64,000 nucleotides of DNA from Limnoperna fortunei (taxonomy: Eukaryota > Mollusca > Bivalvia > Mytilida > Modiolidae), in contig OX104125.1 in assembly GCA_944474755.1 (NCBI GenBank), positions 51,013,346 to 51,077,345 on the forward strand, given 5' to 3'. The notes below the pieces were generated by a model. That model did not search any database and was not told where the DNA came from. It saw only the letters and a program-made list of their open reading frames with translations. The position numbers were made by a program, and so were the translations under genes. Every line of letters starts with the position of its first letter. Position 1 is the first letter of the stretch. Shown here piece after piece: positions 31,816 to 41,164 of this stretch.

Positions 31816-31932
31816 GAAGAAGATGATCATCACTGGCTTTTCTGTTCTGGTCCAAAGTGCTACATGTACTACACACAAATACTCACAAAAGAGTTAAAAC
31901 AGATGAAAGAAAAAAAATTAACAGTATATTAA
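31816..31932 (+). pseudogene. Exon-like block 3 in TIR-element cargo
   Basis: After TTTAAACAG the frame reads GREEDDHHWLFCSGPKCYMY and continues to a stop at 31930-31932, a C-terminal-like end. The spacing FCSGPKC hints at half of a zinc finger. Not identified; it may be transposase or captured host sequence. Confidence 0.35.
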
Positions 31933-32459
31933 GATATCAGTGTCATGACTTATACACTGTAGATGGATAACAGTACCTTAAAGAATGCTATTTTTTCAAA
32001 ATCTATCATCTATTGCACTTCAAAGGGATATACATGTTTTATACATGTACAATGGACAGGAAGAAATTGGAATTCTTCAGTTGCTTTTATTTTATATTAA
32101 AATTATCATATGCATCAACTGACTTTGAAATTAAAAAATATTCTGAAAACAAAAACTGTTGTATGATAGTTTTTTGACAAACAATTTTATAAATGCAGTG
32201 TACATCTGAACTAAAGACCTTGGAATAAAATAAAAGTGGAATGCCTGCTAAATGCAGTTGCAAATAATGCAACATATGTTTCATCTGATTCTAATGTCGG
32301 TATGGAGTCTGATGATGATAAACAAGAGTACAACTAGTCTGGCTATAAAGATGAAGAAAACAAATCTTCAGTATTACTTGATGATCAAATACATTTAATT
32401 GTATGTACCTTTATGATTATCAACTACCATACCAAATTTTCTTGTAGAAATTAGTTTGT

Positions 32460-32648
32460 GTATTTGAATGGTATTTAATGCCACTTTCAGCAATTTGTCA
32501 GTTATATAGTCACATCCAGTTTAATTGGTGGAGCAATCTTAAGTACCATGATGAAAACCATGACCTTTTGTAAATTGTGATTAGATTTGAGCACACCCAT
32601 AATAAGACTCGAACCTGCAACCCCAGTGTTAACAGTCATGTAACCAAC
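32460..32648 (-). mobile_element. SINE, diverged
   Basis: TTGAATGGTATTTAATGCCA, CTTTCAGCAATTTGTCAG and the B-box complement AGACTCGAACCTGCAACC follow family order; the A-box end is lost. Confidence 0.7.
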
Positions 32649-33045
32649 TGGGATTTAAAGTCAGTTTCAACAAATTTTCAATTATATCGTTTTCCAGTTT
32701 TTATTGTCTTGCCTGTGGGGACTGGAGTCAAAACATAGGAATCTGGCGACTACATAAACACTATATATTTTATATCTGTGTAAGCTTAAGTCCTAGGTAA
32801 ATCAAATTTTGTCTAGTGGAAGCTTATGATAAGTACTACATTAAAGTTATTGGATTAGGTCAGTTCCTAAGTAATCATGACAATAATTGGTATAAAAACA
32901 AGAAAACTAGAAATCCTTGTCAGTTAAGATTGGAGTTGAGCACACCCTCCCACAGTGAAACTCAAACCCAGAACCTCAGTAGTGACAGGCACTTGATCAA
33001 AAGTAAAATGACTACTAGTATGTTAATCACTCAGCCACAATAAAG
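32649..33045 (-). mobile_element. SINE, split and diverged
   Basis: The tail-side part (CAGTTTCAACAAATTTTC, CAGTTTTTATTG) is at 32650-32715. The head side (TCCTTGTCAGTTAAGATTGG, CCACAGTGAAACTC, AATCACTCAGCCACAATAAA) is at 32910-33045. The roughly 190 bp between them is unrelated. Confidence 0.6.
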
Positions 33046-33865
33046 GGCTCTGTAATCAAGAGACCAAGACCCCTAAAGATAAGAAGTGCACATATCAAAG
33101 ATACTCCAGACCAGTAGGAAGAATTGCACTTGTGTATACTACTTTACCAATTGAAAGTAATGTTTCTGTCAAGTCTGGCTCTAATTACATACACCTGAAT
33201 ACAATTTGAAAATGAGAAAATATGTATCGATGACATTTAAGTCTGGATTAACACATATTGGTTAACTTACTCATTTTTCTTCTCTAAGTTCACTCTAGCT
33301 AGAAAATATTTGGCAAAACACTATAAAAATTTGCCGGTGAAGAGATATCATTATGTTGTAACTGTGTGCTAAGTATCATAAAGATGTGACATCATCTTCC
33401 TAAACAATGCTTCAGTGCAAAGGTAAACCTGAGGTTGGGTGGACGAAAAAACGAGCCAAAAATCTGTACATCTATGTCCCCAACAGGTGTACATGATAAA
33501 ATGCAAATAATGTAGACTAATACTGGATGCACTGAAGCCAGAGACTGGGGCATTTGATTACTATTGTGGAAACTAAACTAGTATAGGCATATATTTAACA
33601 TTCATTTGACATATTGCACATTTTAGTAATGTACATGTTGTACATGAATATTACACCTTTAGTTTACCTTAAACACTGTTAAAGGAGAATTAAGAATCCT
33701 TCCACCTGTGCCTGTTTTTTAAGGTAGTCATTCTGGATTGGTCTTTTTGGCCTATAATTCATTTTGTGTACATTTGTAACAAGAAATATAAAAACTTGAC
33801 TCAATCAAATTATAATTAAATGTTTCCTCCTTTTAGCAAAGTCAAACAGGGGTTGACTCTTGAAT

Positions 33866-33972
33866 CTACAGTTGATTACGTGGTTGACGACTACCTTAAT
33901 TCACAAGTCAGCAGAAGGTTTGAGGTTTTCTGTTGGGTACTTTGGTTCCTATAAAAACTGAAGGTCATGAAT
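33866..33972 (+). mobile_element. SINE fragment, decayed
   Basis: GATTACGTGGTTGACGACTA, TTGAGGTTTTCTGTTGGGTA and CTATAAAAACTGAAGGTCAT match the family in order but with many changes. Confidence 0.45.
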
Positions 33973-35132
33973 TTGATGAAAGTAGAAAAACAAAAATTCT
34001 AATTGGAAAACATACCCTACCATGATTTTGAAATAAAATCACATCTGGAACACTAATTTTTTCAAATGGGAAAATTAAAAAGGATAATATGCCGAAAGTT
34101 TTACTATAGGAAGTGTGTAAGCTACATGGTTCAGTGGAAGAAATTTCAGTAACTGAACATGCTGAAGCAATTTCAAATATGAACACAAAGTTTAGGTAAG
34201 GTGTTATGTTTATTGTCATAATTGTAAATAAACAATTAAAAATGAATAATGTCTAGAGTGATCTCTAAGTCAATAAATGGGTTCCTTTAGTTTATGATGG
34301 TGTAACATTACACAAAGTAACAAGTCATATATAGGCACTGCCAAACAGATTTGGCTCAAGCAATCATAGCATTTTAATGACCATCTTGGTTTTCTTGTCA
34401 CTAAGTCCTTTCCACTTCCTTCGTATTTTTTAAAGAAATCTTCATGTCTGCGTGAAATTTACTGTTCCTGGTTAAAATAATACGTATTTATCCAAGTTTA
34501 AACTATAATGCAGGCCGATATAAACCGCATGATCCAAAAGCCTTTTTAGTTTTTTCCATCAATATCTTCGTTGGTGACAGTTAATAAATTTAAATTGGAG
34601 GCTGTCAATTAGTTTTGTAACTGGGGACATCTTCCTTCATTTTTAATAATACAAAGCATTTCAGCCCGATTCCAGTGTGTAAAAATGCTTCCGTTCGATT
34701 TCACGTTCCACCTGGTCCTGGTACGGCTGGTGAAATGGGCTGGTGTAGCTTCGATTTGCACGAATGAAACTCCACAAATAAAAACCACATTGTGATTTTA
34801 ATCGTATGTACAACTTTCGCAACGTTGTTTATTCAGTAGATTCCATATTTGTAAGAAAATTTGCTTCAATTTGGTTTGTTTACATCTCCGCTAACAATCT
34901 TGTTGACCTATTGTAATACATTTGGTACACTTTGGCGTCGAATGGAAAATCCCGATTTGCCGATGTTCCGAATGTATACCCTAAGATTGGCCAAGCTCGA
35001 TTTTGATTGGCTAACGAAAAATCTATGCATATGACCCCTGACGTGACCTGTAATGGGATGTTGTTAGATCTACACGCAGCGACCATAGCAAAAAGGGGGG
35101 AGCAAGTGAAAGATTTAATTTTAATTAGATTG

Positions 35133-35141
35133 ACTTAATTC
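35133..35141. repeat. Right 9-bp TSD of internal TIR element
   Basis: ACTTAATTC, identical to 30313-30321; family-2 sequence continues directly with CCCCCGACATG. Confidence 0.75.
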
Positions 35142-35171
35142 CCCCCGACATGTCGTCGCGGGGTCATAAAA

Positions 35172-36666
35172 AATGTTTATTTGAAAATTGGTCTAGTGCT
35201 TAATTTTAAAAATCACACTACAGATATTTATAGTCATAATTAGTTATGATATTTAATTTTTAGTCCCACGCTCAAATTAGTGGTCAGCATTTCCTAATTA
35301 GAGAACATAACTACATATACAATAGAGCAAAGAACATAATCAACTAGTCAGAAAGAAGCTTATTACATGTCCAATGTAGATGGATAGTTCTATCTTTATT
35401 CTCCAAATTCAATGAATACAATGGTTACAGAGCGAGAGATTGAATGTCATACAAATACAATAAACAAATACAATATACAATAAACAAGTGCATTATACAA
35501 TAAACTAATAGGTATTGCAACACCATCTACTTTCTTATACAATCAATACCATATATATCTCGCAAATAATTATTGTTACAAATGATAGCGATAAAAAGAA
35601 AAAAACAGAATAGACAAAATTCAATACCTTATCGGTATCAGATTTGTCAAGTAGAGTTTTACCTTTTTGTTGTTAATATCTACAAATCTGCTGAGTTTTC
35701 GTAATGTGGTCGGGTTTTTACTGTTAAATAATTGACGAAATTTTATTGTGTTCGGTGTATAAATATACATTTTAGAAATAAATTTCAGAAAATACCGGGC
35801 ATTGTAAGATATAATGATATTCATCACCGATTTCGTTTTTATTACACAACGGACAAAGTCTATTTTCTCTTTCTATATTTTTTTCCAACGACAGAGTTCT
35901 ATTGGCAGTTTATGATTACCTAATCTAAATCTACAGAGAATATTTTTTACAAATTGAATCCAAGAAAATACGTTTACTTCATTCGTTATATATCATGCTG
36001 GATAATTTTGACTGTTTACCACATATTAGTTTACACCAATAAGAAATAGCTCGTAGTTTAATTTGTATATGAAGTGGGTATCTACCTAACTCTCCATATA
36101 TTCTTGCACTAGGAGTGCTAGACTCGAGATTCAATAGCAGCTTACAATATTTCAAGTGCAACATTTCTAAGATATCACAGTTTTGGAATCCCCAAACTTC
36201 TGCTCCATATCTTGTCGAAAAGATCTAATTGACAACTAATAGATACCGGTTCATTATGCAGACGGCCTTTATTTAGAATTTCATACATTGCTTTAAAGGC
36301 TTTCTCTACGAGTATTTTTTTATGTTTATTAAAAGAGCCCGTTTTTTGGAAAAGAACCCGGAGTTATATAAATTCACTTACAATTTCTAATTCTCTTTCC
36401 TGGAACGTGAATTTAAAATTTCGTGAGATTGCACCTTTACTGAATATCATAACTTTAGTCTTATCTATGTTTAATTTTAGCGTCAACTTTTCGCAGTATT
36501 TTTGAAAGAAATTTAGAGCCAATTGTAAATCGTCGGCAGACTCTTCCAAAAGTACAGTGTTGTCTGCAAATAAGATCGTAAATAATTTTACGTATACACC
36601 GAGTTCACTCTCTAAATCGTTTGTAATGGTTGTCAACCCATAGATAGATTGTAATATGATCGACAT
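35172..36666 (-). pseudogene. LINE reverse-transcriptase fragment, decayed
   Basis: The upstream frame (36364-36666) has LFTILFADNTVLLEESADDL and KLNIDKTKVMIFSKG, the RT palm with the second catalytic Asp changed (FADN). Broken frames follow, and near 35850 a C-terminal zinc knuckle-like end CPLCNKNEIGDEYHYILQC. An AT-rich 3' part with CAATAAACAAATACAATA reaches toward 35400. The family differs from the LINE at 25.9-29.6 kb. It has many stops and its 5' part is absent. Confidence 0.75.
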
Positions 36667-37320
36667 GTGTTAATTTGTTTTTCCAGTTGCAAGAATTCGC
36701 ACAGTTAAAAAGAAATATTATACATCTTCTTAATTTTACGATTCAAAGAACAACATTGAGAATCGCTCTTGAATACGTAAAACCAGAGATATATGCACGG
36801 AAACTGATGGCGTAATACATAATGTATTTGTTGTAAAACGTACAATATAAATTATCTTTCAACATATAGCTACTCCAAATTTGAAGAAATGGCCCCGTGG
36901 ATCAAATTTACGGTAAAGCTGTTCAAACTGCATATTGTAAAGCTAGCTGCGTTCTTTGTAAGCGATATAGCTGATTTTGTAGAAACCCTTTTGTATATAT
37001 ATACGCGGTTAACGGAGACAAATCCGAATTGAATGATAGATCAATCGGTACAAAAATCTAATAACCTCATAAGGTGAGGTGATGCATTCTAGACCCATTT
37101 TTTTTATCACGGGGCCTTGTGGATGCTGATTCATAATCGCACCCCCCCCCCCCTTTCCAGCCCCCATCCACCAATGATGTGCTACAATACATAATATATG
37201 TAATGGAAAATAACTACAAAATAAATAATTTATACACAATCTAACAAGAAATATAGTCCAATATGGTATTATTGACTAAGTACACAATATTTCTTCCCCA
37301 GAACAATACTGCACAAAACC
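36667..37320. other. CACTA interior, non-coding
   Basis: Contains a C-run near 37141-37153. No gene or repeat recognised. Confidence 0.5.
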
Positions 37321-38750
37321 AGAGGCTCTTAAGAGCCTGTATCGCTCACCTGATTTTATAGGAAATGAAGATGGCATTTCCCTGATGTTAAAGTTAGTCC
37401 TGTAATTTTCAATAAACTTTAATTAGGACCATCCAAACAATATTACTAGAAAGCTTTGTTTCATTGGTTAACCGGTTGTATAGAGAAGATTTTTTTTATT
37501 TGCCCATAGGGTCCAATGTTAAACTAAGTCCTGCGGCGGTGGTGGCCATTTTGAATTTCCAATTGCCATAAAAAACATAAACTTTATAAAGGACCATCCA
37601 AACAATATTGCTAGTAAGTTTTTGTTTCAATTGATTAACCGGTTTCAGAGAAGAAGCCTTTAAAAACTTTTTCCCATAGGGTCCTATGTTAAACTAAGTC
37701 CTGCGGTAGCGGCCATTTTGAATTTCCAATTGCCATAAAAAACATAAACTTTATAGAGGACCATCCAAACAATATTGCTAGTAAGTTTTTGTTTCCATTG
37801 ATTAACCGGTTTCAGAGAAGAAGCCTTTAAAAACTTTTTCCCATAGGGTCCTATGTTAAACTAAGTCCTGCGGTAGCGGCCATTTTGAATTTCCAATTGC
37901 CATAAAAAACATAAACTTTATAGAGGACCATCCAAACAATATTGCTAGTAAGTTTTGTTTTGATTGGTTAAACGGTTTCAGAGAAGAAGCCCTTTTAAAC
38001 TTTTTTCTCATAGGGTTGAATGTTAAACCAAGTCCTGCGGTGACGGCCATTTTGAATTTCCGATTGGGATAAAAAAACATTAACTTTATAGAGGACCATC
38101 CAAACAATATTGCTAGTAAGTTTTGTTTCCATTGGTTGACAGGTTTCAGAAAAGAAGCCTTTCAAACTTTTTCCCATAGGGTCCTATGTTAAATTAAGTC
38201 CTGCGGTGGCAGCCATTTTGAATTTCCAATTGCCATAAAAAACACAAACTTTATAGAGGACCATCTAAACAATATTGCTAGTAAGTTTTTGTTTCCATTG
38301 ATTAACCGGTTTCAGAGAAGAAGCCTTTTAAAACTTTTTCCCATAGGGTTCTATGTTAAACTAAGTCCTGCGGTGGCGGCCATTTTGAATTTCCAATTCC
38401 CATCAAAAACACAAACTTTATAGAGGACCATCCAAACAATATTGCTAGTAAGTTTTGTTTTGATTGGTTGAACGGTTTCAGAGAAGAAGCCCTTTTAAAC
38501 TTTTTTCCCATAGGGTCCTATGTTAAACTAAGTCTTGAGGTGGCGGCCATATTGGTTTACCAATCAAAATAAAAAACACAAACTTTGTAAAGGTCCATCC
38601 AATGAACATTATGGCCAAGTTTGGTTTCAATTGGCCAAGTGGTTTCAGAGGAGAAGATTAAAATGTAAAAAGTTTACAGACGCCGACGACGACGACGACG
38701 ACGACGACGACGCCGACGGACGCAAAGTGATAACAATAGCTCACAGCTAA
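37321..38750. mobile_element. AGAGGCTC element nested in the CACTA element
   Basis: Left end AGAGGCTCTTAAGAGCCTGT (perfect hairpin AGGCTCTTAAGAGCCT) then GCTCACCTGAT. The core has about seven roughly 170-bp units with GCGGCCATTTTGAATTTCC and GAGGACCATCCAAACAATAT. A (GAC)n tract lies at 38681-38720. The right end is shortened to AATAGCTCACAGCTAA, missing the hairpin seen in copy B. Confidence 0.8.
38681..38720. repeat. (GAC)n microsatellite in element 3' region
   Basis: Runs of GACGACGACGACGACGACG, then GCCGACGGACGC. The same tract in shorter form marks the right side of the other copies, so it belongs to the element rather than being an independent microsatellite. Confidence 0.8.
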
Positions 38751-39204
38751 AAATGATCTGCTCTGTTGGAGTCCTAGGCTTGCATTTTTCTGAAAAAAAA
38801 CCATGATAATAATTTGTATAATTTCATACTGGCGGGCAGGGGTACAAATGAATTCATAATTCCCATTCTCGCCTACAGGATTTATCGAGAATAAGGCCCA
38901 AATTAGTTACTTTTCTATGAGGACATTTTGTATTAAATATAAATTACTTTGCCTTGTTATTTCTTAATACCTGCAGCCATAAAAATGTCTAAATCACTAA
39001 CAGATAATACAATAGAAAATATAAATATATATACATCTCTTTATACTTTATAAAGATATAACAATATTATATTACGATCGATACTTACAGCATTAGCTAT
39101 CTAATTATACCAAACCGGAGCTTCTTAACTAACGATGTAAAATAAAACAGCATACATGTGTTTTTTAAGATGATTTATATTTTGTGTAACTGCTTATAAA
39201 TTGT
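38751..39204. other. CACTA interior, non-coding
   Basis: AT-rich sequence before the right TIR. No frame of interest. Confidence 0.5.
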
Positions 39205-40183
39205 AAATTGAAACAATTTGAAGCTGAATAGAAAATAACAGAAAACAGCGAAAACGTGCTTTGTATTGAAAATAAATTTCTGAGCACATTTAAATATAAC
39301 AAAAAATAAATGTTTATAAAGTGAAAACTAAGAATTTGTTATGAATGCAAAACAAATAACACGTTTAATTTTATTAACAATTAACATAATTTGAATTAAA
39401 CAAATAAAATCGACAATAAAAAAAATCAAATCATTAGAAACCCAACGTAATAATAAAAAGTCAAAATAAAAATATAAAGCTAAAACGAAGAAAGGTTAAA
39501 AAAGCAAAATAAACAACATGTTAGATTTTGTTCAACAACAATATGAATACCAAAAACTTACCAGAAACCTGCGAATAAAAAACAAATAATTAAAAATAAT
39601 TTAAGATCCGTCCTTTATTCCTTTCATTTTGTACAGGTAAACAAACAGTATGGCGGATGTGTATTACAAGTTCGGTCCGTGTATTGATTGTTCTATATTT
39701 CTTACCTACAGATCTTCAAATGGAAAAATAATAACTTAACGGTTACTTAAAAATTATATTTTAATAATTTGTATAATAATAATTTTTAAATATACGCCTT
39801 TTCTGAAATAAAGTTGATAGAAAATGCATTCACGTTCATGCATTTTTATTTTGGGATATTCGTATACATATTTATTTTGGACAAGAATAAATTTTATACA
39901 TAAATATATAGCTTTATAACCATTGTCATAAATCTGCAGAGTAAATGATGATCGTTATCAACAACAATGCCAGAGGGCTTAAAACCTACCCAGGGGTCCA
40001 ATCAACAAAAAACCTTAATCTCCGCAGGAAAACCTTAATCTCAGAGGGAAAACCTTAATTTCCCGGTGACAACCTTAATTTAAAAAAACAACACTTAATT
40101 TTAACGGGATTCCTTAAAAAATTAAGGTTTTCCCTCGGAGATTAAGGTTTTCTGCGGGAATTAAGGTTTTGGTGTTTGTAGTG
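39205..40183 (-). repeat. CACTA right terminal inverted repeat
   Basis: About 980 bp, complement of 23913-24892, ending GGTGTTTGTAGTG. The last 190 bp carry repeated AACCTTAATCTC and AATTAAGGTTTT motifs. Confidence 0.85.
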
Positions 40184-40186
40184 AAT
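40184..40186. repeat. Right 3-bp TSD of CACTA element
   Basis: AAT, pairs with 23910-23912; host element sequence resumes with CTTGTC. Confidence 0.8.
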
Positions 40187-41164
40187 CTTGTCTTTCGGGA
40201 CCAAACAAAAAATCAAAATTAGTAGAATGCAATATCACATATCCTAAAATCTGCCTAGCGCTTTGAGAGAAAACGAATTTTGAAATCTCAACCAGTCAGA
40301 ACGCATTTGCAGCTCTGGCAGCCATGTTGAATTTCCTATCGGGTCGAAACATACTTAAAATAATAAGATTACTATCTAATATTCACTTCTGCATTATTTG
40401 GTTAAATTGTGTGGAACTGAGTTTCAGAGAAAAAGCTGTTTGTATGGTTTTCCCAAAGGGACTTATGTTAAGATGTGTTCTACTGTGGCCACCATCTTGG
40501 AATTTGGATCACCACAAAAAACTCAAATTTTGTAGAAGACCATCTAAGGTAAATTTGTGCAATATTTCAAATCAATCTGCTATGCAGTTTGTAAAAAGAA
40601 GATTTCTGAAATTTCAGCCAATCAGAACCCATTAGTTGCCCTGGAAGCCATGTTCAATTTGCAATTGGCACAAAAAACTCAAAATAATAAGATAAATATC
40701 CATTAATCATTTCTTCATAATTTGGCTTCATTGTGTGGAACAGTTTCAGAGAATAAGTTGTTTGTATGTTTTTCCCGTAGGGTCCTATGTTAAACTAAGT
40801 CCTGCAATGGCAGCCATCTTGGATTTTGGATCAGCACAAAAAACTCAAACTTTGTAAAGGACAACCTGAGGTACATTTCAGCAATATTTCAAATCAATCT
40901 GCCAAGCAGTTTATGAGAAGATTTTTGAATTTCAGTCAATTAGAACGCATAAATGGCTCTGGCAGCCATGTTTTATATTTGATCAGCACCAAAAACTCAA
41001 ACTTTGTAAAGAACCACCCAATAAACATTTCTGTCATGTTTGGTTCCAATTGGCCAAGGGGTTTTGGAGAAGAAGATTGAAATGAGAAAAGTTTACGGCC
41101 GACGACGACGACAGACGCAAAGTGATGAGAATAGCTCACACTGTCCCTTTGGGTCAGGTGAGCT

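Larger units (their letters stand above)
30322..35132. mobile_element. 4.8-kb TIR element with 9-bp TSD and gene-like cargo
   Basis: TIRs of about 140 bp: CAATCTAATTAAAATTAAAT at 30322 and its complement ending GATTTAATTTTAATTAGATTG at 35132. Shared landmarks are TCTTTCACTTGCTCCCCCC, AGATCTAACAACATC and ATTACAGGTCACGTCAGGGG. 9-bp duplications occur in several cut-and-paste superfamilies (Mutator-like among them), so the class is open. The plus strand holds exon-like blocks at about 30.5-30.8, 31.16-31.31 and 31.8-31.93 kb. SINEs lie at 32460-33045 and 33866-33972. Confidence 0.72.
29948..35171. mobile_element. Family-2 inverted-end element, split by a 4.8-kb insertion
   Basis: The left part (GAATGTGTCCATAGGACAC, two core units with ACAGGAAGTAGTT, GACGGAC tracts, CATGAGTAAAACTTAATTC) stops at 30321. 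It resumes after 35132 as ACTTAATTC, CCCCCGACATGTCGTCGCGG and GGTCATAAAA. The closing block matches 18765-18796. The insertion duplicated 9 bp. Confidence 0.8.
23913..40183. mobile_element. 16.3-kb CACTA (EnSpm-type) transposon
   Basis: Ends CACTACAAACACC and GGTGTTTGTAGTG with 3-bp TSD AAT, both hallmarks of the CACTA/EnSpm group. The ends are part of about 980-bp TIRs (23913-24892 and 39205-40183). Next to each tip sit many copies, in both orientations, of AAAACCTTAATT or AAAACCTTAATC, like the subterminal transposase-binding repeats of plant CACTA elements. No transposase is visible: the interior is AT-rich and filled by a LINE (25.9-29.6 kb), a second LINE fragment, two inverted-end elements and a 4.8-kb TIR element. 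It is therefore non-autonomous or has lost its transposase. Confidence 0.85.
23678..41164. mobile_element. AGAGGCTC element inserted in the 21-bp satellite
   Basis: The left end TAGAGGCTCTTAACAGCCTG, then CGCTCACCTGAC, is at 23678; the right end GGGTCAGGTGAGCT is at 41164. Satellite with AAC continues on both sides (23675-23677, 41165-41167), which may be a 3-bp target duplication. The element proper is about 1.2 kb; 16.3 kb of it (23913-40183) is a later CACTA insertion. Core units at 40.2-41.1 kb carry GCAGCCATCTTGGATTTTGG and AAAAACTCAAACTTTG, and a GACGACGACGACAGACGC tract precedes the right end. Confidence 0.8.

Noticed and set aside
37856..38750. Small frames in 37.8-38.7 kb and 40.3-41.1 kb
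   Set aside because: They are translations of the AGAGGCTC element core and its (GAC)n tract, repeated with changing frames.
23913..40183. Maverick/Polinton or giant-virus insertion suggested by long TIRs
   Set aside because: Ends are CACTAC rather than AG, the TSD is 3 bp rather than 6, and no polymerase, integrase or capsid-like frame occurs inside.
23678..41164. Classical Helitron (5'-TC, CTRR-3')
   Set aside because: The right end has a hairpin and CTAA, but the left end is TAGAGG, not TC, and no Rep/helicase is present. A Helentron-like non-autonomous class is possible, not shown.
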